Positions 33,024-43,111 of a DNA stretch of 45,346 nt are shown piece after piece (the first letter of the stretch is position 1; every line of letters starts with the position of its first letter). This DNA is from Ignavibacteriales bacterium (GTDB taxonomy: Bacteria > Bacteroidota > Ignavibacteria > Ignavibacteriales > Ignavibacteriaceae): positions 1 to 45,346 of the forward strand of contig JAAYVN010000049.1 in the NCBI GenBank assembly GCA_012517155.1. Reading direction: 5' to 3'. The notes beneath the pieces were generated by a model that was not told the origin of the DNA, made no database searches, and saw only the letters and a program-made list of their open reading frames with translations. A program made the position numbers and the translations under genes.

Positions 33024-35255
33024 TCACTCGAGACTTTTCTTTTTTAGCCTTAATGAGTTGGATATTACACTTACTGAACTAAAAGCCATTGCAAAAGCCG
33101 CAATCATTGGATCTAATAATCCCATAAATGCTAATGGAATTCCGATTACATTATAAATGAATGCCCAGAAGAGATTCTGTTTAATTGTTCTTATTGTATT
33201 CTTGGATAGCTTTATTGCCATCGGTAGATATCTGAGTTCCCCTTTTATCAATGTCAGATCCGAGGTCTCAATGGCTATATCTGTCCCCGTTCCCATCGCA
33301 ATTCCTACATCGGCTGCAGCAAGTGCAGGAGCATCATTTATTCCATCGCCTACCATGCCGACAATTTTCCCCTGAGTTTTAATTTCAAAAATTTTTCCGG
33401 CTTTGTCTTTTGGTACAACTCCGGCGTAGACTCTGTCAATTTCTAAATCGGTTGCAATCTTTTTGGCATTGGATGAATTATCGCCGGTTATCATTACTGG
33501 TTCAATATTCATTTTTTTTAATTTCTTTATCGAAACTTTTGCATCATTTTTGACAACATCTTCCATAATGAAAGTCCCTGCCAGAGTTCCATCAATAGCT
33601 ACGATAATGCTTAATCCCTCCATCTCATGCCCTAAATTTGCAATTATTTCTTCTTTCTCGACTCCTTCGGAAATAAGTAATGAGATGTTCCCTATTATTA
33701 CCTTCTTATTGTCAACTGTTCCTTGAAGCCCCGATCCTGGTGTTTCCTTAATATCAAAAGGCTCAAAAAGCTGAAGGTTTTCTTCTTTAGCTTTTTTTAG
33801 AATTGCACCGGCAACTGGATGGATGGATCTGCTCTCTAAACTCGCAGAAATTTGTAAAAGTTTTTCCTCAGTGAATTTATTGAGAACTTTCACCTTTATG
33901 ATTTTCAACCTTCCTTCAGTTAATGTACCCGTTTTATCAAAAACTAAAGTGTTTATATCCTTTATTCTCTCGAGACTTTCAGCATTTTTGATTAATATTC
34001 CGTTAGCTGCTCCTTTTCCGGTACCCACAATTATTGCTGTGGGCGTTGCGAGTCCAAGAGAACAAGGACAAGCAATTATTAGTACCGAAATAAAGTTAAT
34101 CATTGAAGGTGTGAATTCTGCACCTAATATTAAAAAATGAAATCCAAATGCTGAAAAGGCTACTAATATCACTGCTGGTACAAAGTATTGAGCAATTTTG
34201 TCTGCTAAACTCTGAATGGGTGCCTTGCTTCCTTGAGCCTCTTCTACCATTCTGATTATCTGAGCCAGAAAAGTTTCTTTCCCCACAGCCGTTGCCTTAA
34301 ACTCTAATGCTCCATTTATATTTATTGTACCCCCGGTTACTTTATCTCCTTCATTTTTGTGTACAGGAATACTCTCACCGGTAATCATGGATTCATCAAT
34401 CTCCGACTCTCCCCGTAAAATTACTCCGTCAACTGGAACTCTCTCTCCTGGTCTTAGAATTATTATATCTCCATGCTTTACTGAGTTAACCTCTATCTCA
34501 TATTCAGTATCTTCCCTTTTTATTCGTGCTGTTTTGGGCTGCAGACCTACTAGTTTCTTAATCGCATCGCCTGTTTTTAACTTGGACCTATACTCCAGAA
34601 ATTTTCCCATTAAGATGAGTGTGATTATTGTTGCTGAAGTATCGAAATACAAATGCAATGAGGCATTATGTATTCCAAGCAATCCAGGCGAAAATAAGAT
34701 TATACTGCTGTATAAATAAGCCGTGCTTGTCCCAACCGCTACAAGCGTATTCATATCAGAAGTAAATTTTCGCAGAAGTCTAAAGGCACTTACATAAAAT
34801 CTTCTCCCTGGATAAAACATTATCACTGTTGTACATAAGAAAAGAAAATAATTCGTTTCTTGTACAGGAACTCTCGCTGCAAATCTCTCGTTCATTAGCA
34901 GCATACTCAGAACCATAACAGGAATTGTCAGGACTACACTTATGTAAAACTCCTGTTTTAGTTCGCGTAAATACTTTTCTTTTCTTTCGGTGTTTATATC
35001 GGTTTGATAATTCTCATCTGTTTTGGGCGGAATAATCATTTTATATCCCGCTTCTGATATTACTTTTGCAATATCATCGATTGAAATGCTCTCTGTCTTT
35101 AGTGTAAAGCTTATATTTTCAGTGGCAAGATTAACATTTATACCTTCAATACCGTAAATCTTTTTAACGGTATTTTCAACCCTTCTAACGCAACTTGCGC
35201 ATGTCATGCCTTCAATTTGAAAAGAAAAGTTTTTCTCGTTGCTTTCTGCTTTCAT
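33024..35255 (-). CDS. copA: Copper-exporting P1B-type ATPase
   Basis: Inner-membrane Cu(I) ATPase of 743 residues. One N-terminal HMA domain has the metal motif GMTCASC (16-22). The core follows with TGES (292-295), the copper channel CPC (396-398), the phosphorylation loop DKTGTLT (Asp440), and a GDGIND hinge near residue 650. CPC and the single HMA indicate monovalent copper or silver. It begins 27 bp after a 66-residue HMA chaperone on the same strand, which probably delivers copper to it. The pair is a compact copper-resistance unit; no regulator is adjacent. Confidence 0.95.
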   Translation of the reverse strand: MKAESNEKNFSFQIEGMTCASCVRRVENTVKKIYGIEGINVNLATENISFTLKTESISIDDIAKVISEAGYKMIIPPKTDENYQTDINTERKEKYLRELKQEFYISVVLTIPVMVLSMLLMNERFAARVPVQETNYFLFLCTTVIMFYPGRRFYVSAFRLLRKFTSDMNTLVAVGTSTAYLYSSIILFSPGLLGIHNASLHLYFDTSATIITLILMGKFLEYRSKLKTGDAIKKLVGLQPKTARIKREDTEYEIEVNSVKHGDIIILRPGERVPVDGVILRGESEIDESMITGESIPVHKNEGDKVTGGTININGALEFKATAVGKETFLAQIIRMVEEAQGSKAPIQSLADKIAQYFVPAVILVAFSAFGFHFLILGAEFTPSMINFISVLIIACPCSLGLATPTAIIVGTGKGAANGILIKNAESLERIKDINTLVFDKTGTLTEGRLKIIKVKVLNKFTEEKLLQISASLESRSIHPVAGAILKKAKEENLQLFEPFDIKETPGSGLQGTVDNKKVIIGNISLLISEGVEKEEIIANLGHEMEGLSIIVAIDGTLAGTFIMEDVVKNDAKVSIKKLKKMNIEPVMITGDNSSNAKKIATDLEIDRVYAGVVPKDKAGKIFEIKTQGKIVGMVGDGINDAPALAAADVGIAMGTGTDIAIETSDLTLIKGELRYLPMAIKLSKNTIRTIKQNLFWAFIYNVIGIPLAFMGLLDPMIAAFAMAFSSVSVISNSLRLKKKSLE

Positions 35256-35282
35256 TTAACTGTTCCCCGGTTACTGATCTCT

Positions 35283-35483
35283 TTATTTAAGAAAAAATCC
35301 GGCTTCCTCCACTGCCTTTTTAATTTCTTCGTTTTTTCCTTCCGGATTATTTGTCTCTATCACTGCTTTTCCGATTTCAACATTCAATATCTTTATTCCG
35401 GAAATTCTTCCAAGTTCTTTTGTTAATGCCATTACACAATGACTGCACGACATTCCGCTTATTTTTAATTCAATTTTTTCCAT
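35283..35483 (-). CDS. HMA-domain copper chaperone
   Basis: Small protein of 66 residues consisting of one heavy-metal-associated ferredoxin-like fold. The metal motif is GMSCSHC (about 10-16), with the standard I-L-V-E---A pattern of the later strands. It has no signal peptide, so it acts in the cytoplasm, carrying Cu(I) to the ATPase encoded 27 bp downstream. A preceding AAGAGGATAAG supplies a strong ribosome-binding site. Confidence 0.92.
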   Translation of the reverse strand: MEKIELKISGMSCSHCVMALTKELGRISGIKILNVEIGKAVIETNNPEGKNEEIKKAVEEAGFFLK

Positions 35484-35527
35484 CTTATCCTCTTTTCTGT
35501 AAAAATAAAAACACTATTTCCAGCGGT

Positions 35528-37807
35528 TTAGTTCTCCTCCTCATCGTTTCCGTTTTCATCTGTTTTTTTAGAGGCTATTAGGTTGTTCTTTAAGGCATTG
35601 GTGAGGTTAACGCTGTGCGTCATTATATTTTCACAATCAGAAATCACTTCAAGGAAAAGCAGACTGTTTTTTGTACTGTCTATATTCTTTTTTATTCTGT
35701 CAACTTGACCTTTATCAAGTTTTTGAATTAATTTCCTGAATTCAGGTAATTTGTCTTGTGTTAAATCATATTTTAAAAGTTTATCCGTTACCAGTATTTC
35801 AGTTTCTACTTTGAACACATCTTCCATAAATTTCCGCATATCTTTCAGTTCCTCGGACTGTACCTTCCCGGGAGAGCTGTGATTATTGTCAATATGCTCA
35901 TAACATCTTGCGGTAAGCGCCTTCAGATTTGAAGAGATACCTTTTAAAGAGGCAACGAGTTTTCCGTATCTTCGCTCCTCCTTAATCTCATCTTCTTTCA
36001 GTATTCTTACCTCCTTGAATAAATTAGACATTAATAAGTTCGAAAACTTGCCTAATTGCTTTGCATCCTTTACTAGATTTTTTAATGAATTTCTGTCTCC
36101 ATCAATAAGTCCCTTAATACACTCCTTAACTATATTGTTGGTCCCCTCAATATACTTCGCCATTTCTGCGGCGTTGGTTTTATATATCTCAACACTCGTT
36201 GTGTTTTCATCTATTTTTGTTACATTCTCATATTCACTCTCTTCCTTAACTCTTTTTTTATGAATAATATGAGTACGGTAAATTGTGAATAATCCTAATA
36301 TTACCAATGCGATCACGGCATATAATTTACCGAAGTATAATACGGTGACGAAAACCCCGGAGATTAAGGAAGCAAATAATGCGGTAAAAAACCATCCCCC
36401 TATAACTGTAAGTACTCCGTTAACCCTGTAAACAGCACTCTCGCGCCCCCAGGACCTGTCCGAAAGTGATGTCCCCATTGCCACCATGAATGTCACATAA
36501 GTTGTAGAGAGCGGAAGTTTAAGTGATGTGCCAAATGAGATCAGCGCTGCTGATACCATCAAATTAACAGAAGCCCTTAGTAAATCAAATGCCGGCGGCT
36601 CCTCCCCGGGTAATGTTTTTACTACCGCCTTGTTTAAATCAAATCTTTTGTTTACCCAGGTGTGCATTGATACCGGAGTTACTTTTTTAACCAACTCAAC
36701 AAGTGAGATCATCATTCTTACCACCTGTCTGGATAAAGTCGATGATTCAAATCTCTCGAATCCTTCCCCTTGCCTTCCTAAATTTACTTCTGTTTTTATT
36801 ACTGTTCGGGATTTTTTTGATATCCATAATGTTACCATCATTACTATCCCCGAACCTATAAGGAATAAACTATTAAGATGGACCGGTTCTAATAAAGCTT
36901 CCATCGTCATTCCCATAAATCCTGGATTCCCTTGTGCAATAAGGAAAGAACTGTAACCTGCTAAAGGAACTCCTATAAAATTAACTAGATCATTTGCCGC
37001 AAATGCTAGCGCCAGGGCAAATGTTCCCATTAAAACTATCGGTTTAAGTATGTTTACCCTTGTGAATAATGTAAGGAATTGAAGTAACACACTCCAGAAT
37101 AAAAAACTATAAATTAAAATATCTAATGTATGTGTCTGTATCCACTCAATATTCGCTGCACTTAAAAAAGTAGCTCCTTTAGCCCCTTTTAATAAAATAA
37201 AATAAGTTATGAATGTTAATGCAAATCCGCCGAAAAGTCCCCCATACCTTTTTATCTTGCTTTCATAATCAAATGTAAATGTCATTCTTACAAAATATTG
37301 TATTAACCCGCCTACGCTGAATGCAATTACCACTGATATTAAAATTCCAAAAATTATTGCAAGTGCTTTGGCTGTGTTGATATATTCTAAAAGATTGGAT
37401 ATTGGCTCGCCGGTAGACGCTATTTTTATTATTGACATGCCTACAGCAGCTCCTATCAAGCCAAATACTAGCGATACCGTTGTTGAGGTGGGCAATCCGT
37501 AGGTATTAAAAAGATCCAGTAGTAATACATCGGTCAGCATAACTGCCAGAAAAATAATCATGACTTCAGGGAAAATAAACATTTCAGGATTAAATATTCC
37601 CTTTCTTGCTACTTCCATCATTCCGCTCGAAAAAAGCACTCCAATAAAAACACCTAAACTTGCTACTGTCAGCACTACCTTTAGTGGAGCTGCTTTCGAA
37701 CCTATCGATGAATTCATGAAGTTTACGGCATCGTTTGCAACCCCTACTGTTAAATCCGATACAGCTAAGATGAATAATACTATCACTATAATCAGAAATA
37801 ATTCCAT
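35528..37807 (-). CDS. PiT-family phosphate permease fused to PhoU-like domain
   Basis: Phosphate permease of 759 residues. The first PiT repeat carries the canonical Asp in GVANDAVNFMNSSIGS (22-37), and the second contains AANDLVNFIGVPLAG. About a dozen helices span residues 1-515. A long helical cytoplasmic domain (about 515-759) follows, resembling PhoU/DUF47. It is therefore a fused version of the DUF47-PiT pair at 18.8-20.9 kb, and the two systems may differ in affinity or regulation. It is on its own transcription unit, 102 bp from its upstream neighbour, and shows no sigma-54-like element. Confidence 0.92.
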   Translation of the reverse strand: MELFLIIVIVLFILAVSDLTVGVANDAVNFMNSSIGSKAAPLKVVLTVASLGVFIGVLFSSGMMEVARKGIFNPEMFIFPEVMIIFLAVMLTDVLLLDLFNTYGLPTSTTVSLVFGLIGAAVGMSIIKIASTGEPISNLLEYINTAKALAIIFGILISVVIAFSVGGLIQYFVRMTFTFDYESKIKRYGGLFGGFALTFITYFILLKGAKGATFLSAANIEWIQTHTLDILIYSFLFWSVLLQFLTLFTRVNILKPIVLMGTFALALAFAANDLVNFIGVPLAGYSSFLIAQGNPGFMGMTMEALLEPVHLNSLFLIGSGIVMMVTLWISKKSRTVIKTEVNLGRQGEGFERFESSTLSRQVVRMMISLVELVKKVTPVSMHTWVNKRFDLNKAVVKTLPGEEPPAFDLLRASVNLMVSAALISFGTSLKLPLSTTYVTFMVAMGTSLSDRSWGRESAVYRVNGVLTVIGGWFFTALFASLISGVFVTVLYFGKLYAVIALVILGLFTIYRTHIIHKKRVKEESEYENVTKIDENTTSVEIYKTNAAEMAKYIEGTNNIVKECIKGLIDGDRNSLKNLVKDAKQLGKFSNLLMSNLFKEVRILKEDEIKEERRYGKLVASLKGISSNLKALTARCYEHIDNNHSSPGKVQSEELKDMRKFMEDVFKVETEILVTDKLLKYDLTQDKLPEFRKLIQKLDKGQVDRIKKNIDSTKNSLLFLEVISDCENIMTHSVNLTNALKNNLIASKKTDENGNDEEEN

Positions 37808-37909
37808 ACTTTTCCTTTTTTTGTATAATTCAGTTTACAAATTTAACAAATCATCCTTTTTTTACCCCCGGTCCAATGTTAAGGAATTGTTAAGAAATTT
37901 TTGGCATTC

Positions 37910-38803
37910 TTAAAAATAAAGTCCGTAATAAATTGCTGAAGGACTAAATCTTATCGTAGGTGCTGGCAAATGTACAGCATTTAATAGATCCAGTAATGTG
38001 TACCAAAATGTCCCCTCTTTAGGTTTGAATACTTTCATGAAATCATAATCTAACGCAATATACCACTCTTCTCTTCCCAGTCCCCTCTTATTGTTTTTCA
38101 CGTCATGATTCCAGTTTCCGTCAGAATGAAATATCCCGTTCACACCATATCCTAATGCTATATTAAGCCAGTCAGGATAGTACTCCTTTATCGCTTCTGG
38201 TAGAAATTCGTGAACATTTATTGTTAGCCAGTAAGTCGTCCCCTCATAATCATTAATGAAGTCATTCACAAATTTCTGTTCTAAATCGCTTGATGGATGA
38301 TAGCTGTATTTTAAATTAAAATTTTGTAATAATGGAAACTCTCTCTGAAGCGTCGGATAAAAAGCTCCTATCGTGTTCGCTCCAACATCCGGCCAGCTGA
38401 ATCCCCAGTTTTCAAAATATGCATCGTATAATTCGATCTGAAATTGCATCAGCCACGCAATTCCGGCAGATGACCAGTTTGCTTCCTTCTCCCCCATATT
38501 CGTCCATCGCGCAGTATGATATATTAGCTTGTTGTAAAGCATCGTCATGTGTGCATGTCCAGTTTTATCCAAATTTAATTTTGCATTGTACCAGTCGTTG
38601 AATGTGTGCCACTTTACTGTTCCGTATTTGTACCATGCTTCCTTTGCATAAAACCAGACACCTGCATCAACTGCTGCAAGTGCCGTTCCTGCAACTGCAA
38701 ATCTCCCCCACTTAATCCCCTCACTCGAATCTGCTTCCTGAGAATAAACCTTAAGAACACATAATAAAACCATTTGTATCCCCAGTATTACCCGTATAAG
38801 CAT
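37910..38803 (-). CDS. DUF2279 family exported protein
   Basis: Protein of 297 residues with a signal peptide (about 1-21, ending VYSQ). The segment FNDWYNAKLNLDKTGHAHMTMLYNKL matches the DUF2279/YfiM family, where an Asp-Lys-x-Gly-His motif precedes a helical region. Several hydrophobic helices follow, ending in an aromatic C-terminus typical of outer-membrane strands. Function is unknown in the family. It is the second gene of a pair, nine bases after the T9SS carboxypeptidase stop. Confidence 0.8.
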   Translation of the reverse strand: MLIRVILGIQMVLLCVLKVYSQEADSSEGIKWGRFAVAGTALAAVDAGVWFYAKEAWYKYGTVKWHTFNDWYNAKLNLDKTGHAHMTMLYNKLIYHTARWTNMGEKEANWSSAGIAWLMQFQIELYDAYFENWGFSWPDVGANTIGAFYPTLQREFPLLQNFNLKYSYHPSSDLEQKFVNDFINDYEGTTYWLTINVHEFLPEAIKEYYPDWLNIALGYGVNGIFHSDGNWNHDVKNNKRGLGREEWYIALDYDFMKVFKPKEGTFWYTLLDLLNAVHLPAPTIRFSPSAIYYGLYF

Positions 38804-38812
38804 AATCGATAA

Positions 38813-41494
38813 CTATTTCATAAGCGTGAATTTTTTCACTGCTGAGTATCCTCCGGCTTTCAGTTCATAGAAGTACACTCCGCTTGAGAACTTTGTACCA
38901 TCAAATTGAAATGTGTATTTACCTGCTGATTGCACCTCATTAACCAATTCACTTACCTTATTTCCCAGTATATCATAAATTTTTATGCTTACGTAACTCT
39001 CTTTGGGCAATTGATAATTTATCATTGTTACCGGATTGAATGGATTAGGATAGTTCTGCCCCAAATAATACTCAGTGATTCCGGAATACTCAACTTCCAC
39101 GGTATTAAATACTTGAACACTACCGTCAAAATCAATTTGTCTCAAACGATAGCTGTTTAATCCGTTTCTTGCTTCCTTATCTATGTAGGAGTAAGTTCTT
39201 TCTTCTGCTGTTGTTCCGCTTCCCTCGACAGATCCGATTTTTTCCCATCCTCCACTTACATTCTTGCGCTCAATTTCAAAACCACTGTTGTTTGTTTCGG
39301 AGGCTGTTGCCCATCGTATTTCAACCCCGTCTGTTAAGGCTTCCGCCGTAAAACTCAACAGTTCCACCGGTACAACACTGTACATATAAATACCAATATC
39401 ATCCACATACCACCCGTCTTTGTGTATAGAGCCGTCTGATCTGAGTTGAAACATTAACTTGATTTGTTTGCCGGTGTATGCGTTAAGATCAATGTTCTCT
39501 TTTACCCAGTTTGCTTTTGTGCCATCATACAACGGTTCGCCAGCCGGCTGGAATGAGCCTTGTCCTGGTTCCGTATATGTTCCTGATAATGGTGTCCAGG
39601 TTGTTCCGTTGTTTGTACTTATTTTTACTTGTCCATAATCCCAGTTGCTCTCAATATCATATTTCGTCCAGAAAGATAAGATCGGTCTGTTCATACCTGT
39701 TAGATCAATCGCATCCTTTTGTGTCATGGTTACCGTTGCACTGGCAACATAGTTTCCTGAAGGACTGTCCGTATAACTGTTCGGTGATGAATAGAAACTT
39801 GCAGTTGTGATACCCCATTGTGGGGTCGAAGGCGTTGAGGTTATCGTCCATTTTATCGCTGGATTGTTGGTAGTGTCATTAAAAACATATGTCGGTGTAC
39901 CAATAATTAACTTTACGGTATCCAGACTCATTTCAACTCCGTTAATACTTACACGGACACCGAGTTTAACCTCAGTCCCTGCTGGTACTCCTTCAACAAT
40001 ATGAAAATTAACAGGAGTTACTAAGTCATATATTGTTCGCCCCTGAACTGAGTCAATATTCACTCCTGTAGTGTTTATGGTGGCGTAGGGACTAAATGAT
40101 AATGCTTCTATTTGTAAATTGCGCCCTGTCGAGAGTCCTTTATTCTTTAACTGGACAAATAATTTTGGATTGTCTCCGGGATTAAAATACTGCCTGTCAA
40201 AAGAATAATTATTAAGTTTTACATATTCTCCGGCTACCCACGAGTAATAAAGATTCATGCCCAAATTGTCCATTACTAATGGATATATCCTTGCTTGTGG
40301 TGCCCAGAACCCATCACTTGATGTACCGACTTCAGGAGTCATTGCAAATATTTTGCCTCTGTTTGCATCTCCGTCGTATAAGAAATCATCACTGTTCCCT
40401 CGTGTTGAGTATCCTACGGTTTGCATGTCTGTCCCCGGCTCATATCCGTTAAATGCTATCATATCTGCAGCAAATTCTCTGAAAATTAGCGAATCTGGTG
40501 TCTCCCTGCTCAATGCACCGTATGGATATATCAATAAATTACTGTATGTATGGTAAAATAAACTGGTCTTTATATTTCTTCCCGCAACAAAATCACGAAT
40601 CCCTTGAGTTTCAGGCTCGGAAAATGGCGTTGGACCCCGGTAGGTATCTGAGGAAGGTGTGGTACTTGATCCTCCGTTTGGTGCGTTCCAGTATGCTTCG
40701 GGACCATAGTTCCTGTTCAAATCTATCCCATAGCTCCCGCCATTGTTTCTCCTGTTCTTTCTCCACATTCCCCCTCCGCTTGGATTTGTGCTTCTGTTGT
40801 ACTCGTACCCGTCAGGATTGCATACCGGAATAAAATATATTTGCCTGTTATCTACTAAATATTTAGTCGACGGATTGGTAGCATACGTCTCAAGTAAATA
40901 ATACATATAATATATAACCGACATCATACCCGCTGGTTCTCTCGCATGCGTCAGACCTGTATAAAGCGCTTCGGGTTCCTCTTCATCTACGTTTGGGTTA
41001 TCTGATATCTTTACCATATAAATCGGTCTGTTCTCCACACTGTATCCTATAGGTACCTTCGTCGTAATTAGATTTGGGAATCGTATTTTCATACTGTCCA
41101 GATGTGCATTCACTTCCTGCAAAGTAAGATGCCCCCCCATAGTCCCGAATCCAAAACCCTCAACACCATTTATTTCTTTACTTTTGGTCTTAAAACTATT
41201 TACTTCTGCTTCGGTTAGTTTCGGCAACTTGGTGTAATAGTCAAACCAGTCATCAATCATTACCTCAACTGGGAATTTTATCAGTGAAAGGGCTGCGAAC
41301 TCCTCATCACTCACATAAAATATTAATTTATTCTCTTTCGTTAATACTGCATGTTCTAAATCAAAATCAAATTGCGCTAGCTCTTGTATGTCCTTTTTAG
41401 GGTCGGTTAAAGTCAGGCTTACTTGCTTGTAATTCTGTCCGGACAAATTTGTTACCGTCAAAAATATTATTAAAGCAGAAATATATATTCTCAT
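38813..41494 (-). CDS. T9SS-secreted M14 zinc carboxypeptidase
   Basis: Secreted metallocarboxypeptidase of 893 residues. A signal peptide (about 1-19) precedes a propeptide-like region to about 115. The M14 catalytic domain follows, with zinc ligands His183 and Glu186 in HAREP, His315 in FYHTYSN and the catalytic Glu388 in TPEVG; RNYG and DLNRN substrate segments are also present. Beta-sandwich regions occupy about 410-720, a fibronectin-like EIRWATASETNNSGFEIER segment follows near 750, and the type IX sorting domain closes the protein with NYPNPFNP and SSGVYFYELKAGG. It probably digests external peptides for nutrition. Confidence 0.93.
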   Translation of the reverse strand: MRIYISALIIFLTVTNLSGQNYKQVSLTLTDPKKDIQELAQFDFDLEHAVLTKENKLIFYVSDEEFAALSLIKFPVEVMIDDWFDYYTKLPKLTEAEVNSFKTKSKEINGVEGFGFGTMGGHLTLQEVNAHLDSMKIRFPNLITTKVPIGYSVENRPIYMVKISDNPNVDEEEPEALYTGLTHAREPAGMMSVIYYMYYLLETYATNPSTKYLVDNRQIYFIPVCNPDGYEYNRSTNPSGGGMWRKNRRNNGGSYGIDLNRNYGPEAYWNAPNGGSSTTPSSDTYRGPTPFSEPETQGIRDFVAGRNIKTSLFYHTYSNLLIYPYGALSRETPDSLIFREFAADMIAFNGYEPGTDMQTVGYSTRGNSDDFLYDGDANRGKIFAMTPEVGTSSDGFWAPQARIYPLVMDNLGMNLYYSWVAGEYVKLNNYSFDRQYFNPGDNPKLFVQLKNKGLSTGRNLQIEALSFSPYATINTTGVNIDSVQGRTIYDLVTPVNFHIVEGVPAGTEVKLGVRVSINGVEMSLDTVKLIIGTPTYVFNDTTNNPAIKWTITSTPSTPQWGITTASFYSSPNSYTDSPSGNYVASATVTMTQKDAIDLTGMNRPILSFWTKYDIESNWDYGQVKISTNNGTTWTPLSGTYTEPGQGSFQPAGEPLYDGTKANWVKENIDLNAYTGKQIKLMFQLRSDGSIHKDGWYVDDIGIYMYSVVPVELLSFTAEALTDGVEIRWATASETNNSGFEIERKNVSGGWEKIGSVEGSGTTAEERTYSYIDKEARNGLNSYRLRQIDFDGSVQVFNTVEVEYSGITEYYLGQNYPNPFNPVTMINYQLPKESYVSIKIYDILGNKVSELVNEVQSAGKYTFQFDGTKFSSGVYFYELKAGGYSAVKKFTLMK

Positions 41495-41535
41495 GCCACT
41501 TTCCTATTTAAAATTACACTCTTTATATACAAATA

Positions 41536-41578
41536 AATAAAAAAGTCCCTTACTAATTCTCATCAATAAAGGACTTTT
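41536..41578 (-). terminator. Intrinsic terminator after the T9SS propeller gene
   Basis: On the minus strand, AAAAGTCC pairs with GGACTTTT (8 bp, extended by TTTA/TAAG-type pairing), followed by TTATTTATT. It ends the gene at 41596-43011 and lies upstream of the M14 carboxypeptidase. Confidence 0.7.
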
Positions 41579-41595
41579 ATTCTGATTCATCTCTT

Positions 41596-43011
41596 TTACT
41601 TCATTAACATCATTTTTTTGCTGATTGTGCCTGAATTCGTGATTAACGAATAATAGTAAACACCGCTTGATAAGTCGGATGCATCAAATACCTTCGAGTA
41701 GTTTCCTGCGCTCATGTAAGTATCAACTAGCGTTGAAACTACCTGCCCTAGTGAATTCGTAACAATCAGTTTAACATTCGTTCCTGATGGTATTGAATAA
41801 CTGATTTGTGTCATAGGATTGAATGGATTCGGATAGTTCTGGTTTAATTGGAAATCGGTTACCTTCGCTACACCCTCGTTCACATCACTTGGCACTGTAT
41901 ACTTGAATTTATAAACGGTTCTCATTCCGTAATCTGAAACGTAAGCTGTCAAACCGTCTTTTGTTAATGCAACATCACTTGGCATTCCAAAAGGCGCACC
42001 GGCTGGATCTGGGTTATTTGGATCAGTGGCTGACGGTAACTCATCCTTAAAATCAGCAAAATTGATCGTAACCTCAAATGCCTTTACCCACTTCCTCGTT
42101 GAATCACTCCCGGCAACCCATAATCTGTTATCTTTATCAACTGTTATCCCGTAAGGTATAAATCTGTCAAAAGCTAAATAGCTGTTCTGGTCTATTACTC
42201 TTGTCCCGGTATATGTCCCCGGACTTGATTGCGTTCCCCCTGTCCAACTTGCTATTCCTCCTGTTTGCTGGGTTGATGAGTAAGAATTCCTGGAAGTAAA
42301 AAACGGTGTCTCTGGAGAATTATAATCTCCGTCCGGCAATGCCGCAACATCCCTTATTACATCAAATCCTCCGGTATTCGGTCCCCCTGGCTCTCCCCCA
42401 TATTGCGCAGGTGGCACATAGGAACCATAGCTTGGTGTTGTAACGGTTCTGTTATAACTATACATCCTCACACTTGTTCCTCCAAATGGCATACCCACTA
42501 TTAAGAATGTGTCCCTTGTCATTCCTCCACCCATTATATAAGTCCCGTATCCTGCCCCGAAAACATTGAAACCAAACTTCTCAACTAGATTTGTATCCTT
42601 GTTAGTATAGCGATATACTGATGCAACCGTATTAGGCGGAAAATGTGGATACGGAATTGAATTAACCACAAACACACTGTTCCCGATTGTTGCTATACCT
42701 CTTATCGCTCCTACAAAACCGAGTAGTGAATCTGAATCACCGTTTTCATCGTAATCAATGAACTTGGTTAATTCTGTAGCATTGGAATCAGCATAAAATA
42801 CCGCATTCCTCCCGCTTACGGATAAAACCTTTGACGACACCACCCATACATTCCCCCCTTCATCAACACTTATTAAGTACGGGGATACATGCCCGGTATC
42901 TGCTACAGGAAATTTTACTTCCCCCACATATTGCCATGAGGGTTCCTGAGCAAAAAGCAGTCCGGAAAAAATAACCAGACTGAATATTACTGCTGTAATT
43001 TTTGTTTTCAT
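41596..43011 (-). CDS. T9SS-secreted beta-propeller (NHL-like) protein
   Basis: Secreted protein of 471 residues, signal peptide about 1-21 (ending LLFAQ). The middle is made of repeated beta-strand blades with the NHL-like patterns NVWVVSSK, GIATIGNSVFVVNS, NRLWVAGSD and DVALTKDGLTAYVSDYG. The last 90 residues are a type IX sorting domain with LNQNYPNPFNP and DLSSGVYYYSLI. Such proteins often bind a ligand or act as surface scaffolds; there is no catalytic motif I can name. It has its own terminator. Confidence 0.88.
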   Translation of the reverse strand: MKTKITAVIFSLVIFSGLLFAQEPSWQYVGEVKFPVADTGHVSPYLISVDEGGNVWVVSSKVLSVSGRNAVFYADSNATELTKFIDYDENGDSDSLLGFVGAIRGIATIGNSVFVVNSIPYPHFPPNTVASVYRYTNKDTNLVEKFGFNVFGAGYGTYIMGGGMTRDTFLIVGMPFGGTSVRMYSYNRTVTTPSYGSYVPPAQYGGEPGGPNTGGFDVIRDVAALPDGDYNSPETPFFTSRNSYSSTQQTGGIASWTGGTQSSPGTYTGTRVIDQNSYLAFDRFIPYGITVDKDNRLWVAGSDSTRKWVKAFEVTINFADFKDELPSATDPNNPDPAGAPFGMPSDVALTKDGLTAYVSDYGMRTVYKFKYTVPSDVNEGVAKVTDFQLNQNYPNPFNPMTQISYSIPSGTNVKLIVTNSLGQVVSTLVDTYMSAGNYSKVFDASDLSSGVYYYSLITNSGTISKKMMLMK

Positions 43012-43111
43012 CTATACCTCTTCCAATTAGTTAATTTGTAAATATCATTAATATTAAAAATACATAAAAAAACCGTCTTCTCAAATACAAAATTTTAACA
43101 GGTTTCGTTTT

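Noticed and set aside
43050-43110. AAACC/GGTTT stem with T-run after the carbonic anhydrase gene
   Set aside because: Five-base stem with a loop of about 27 bases; position is right, but stability is poor.
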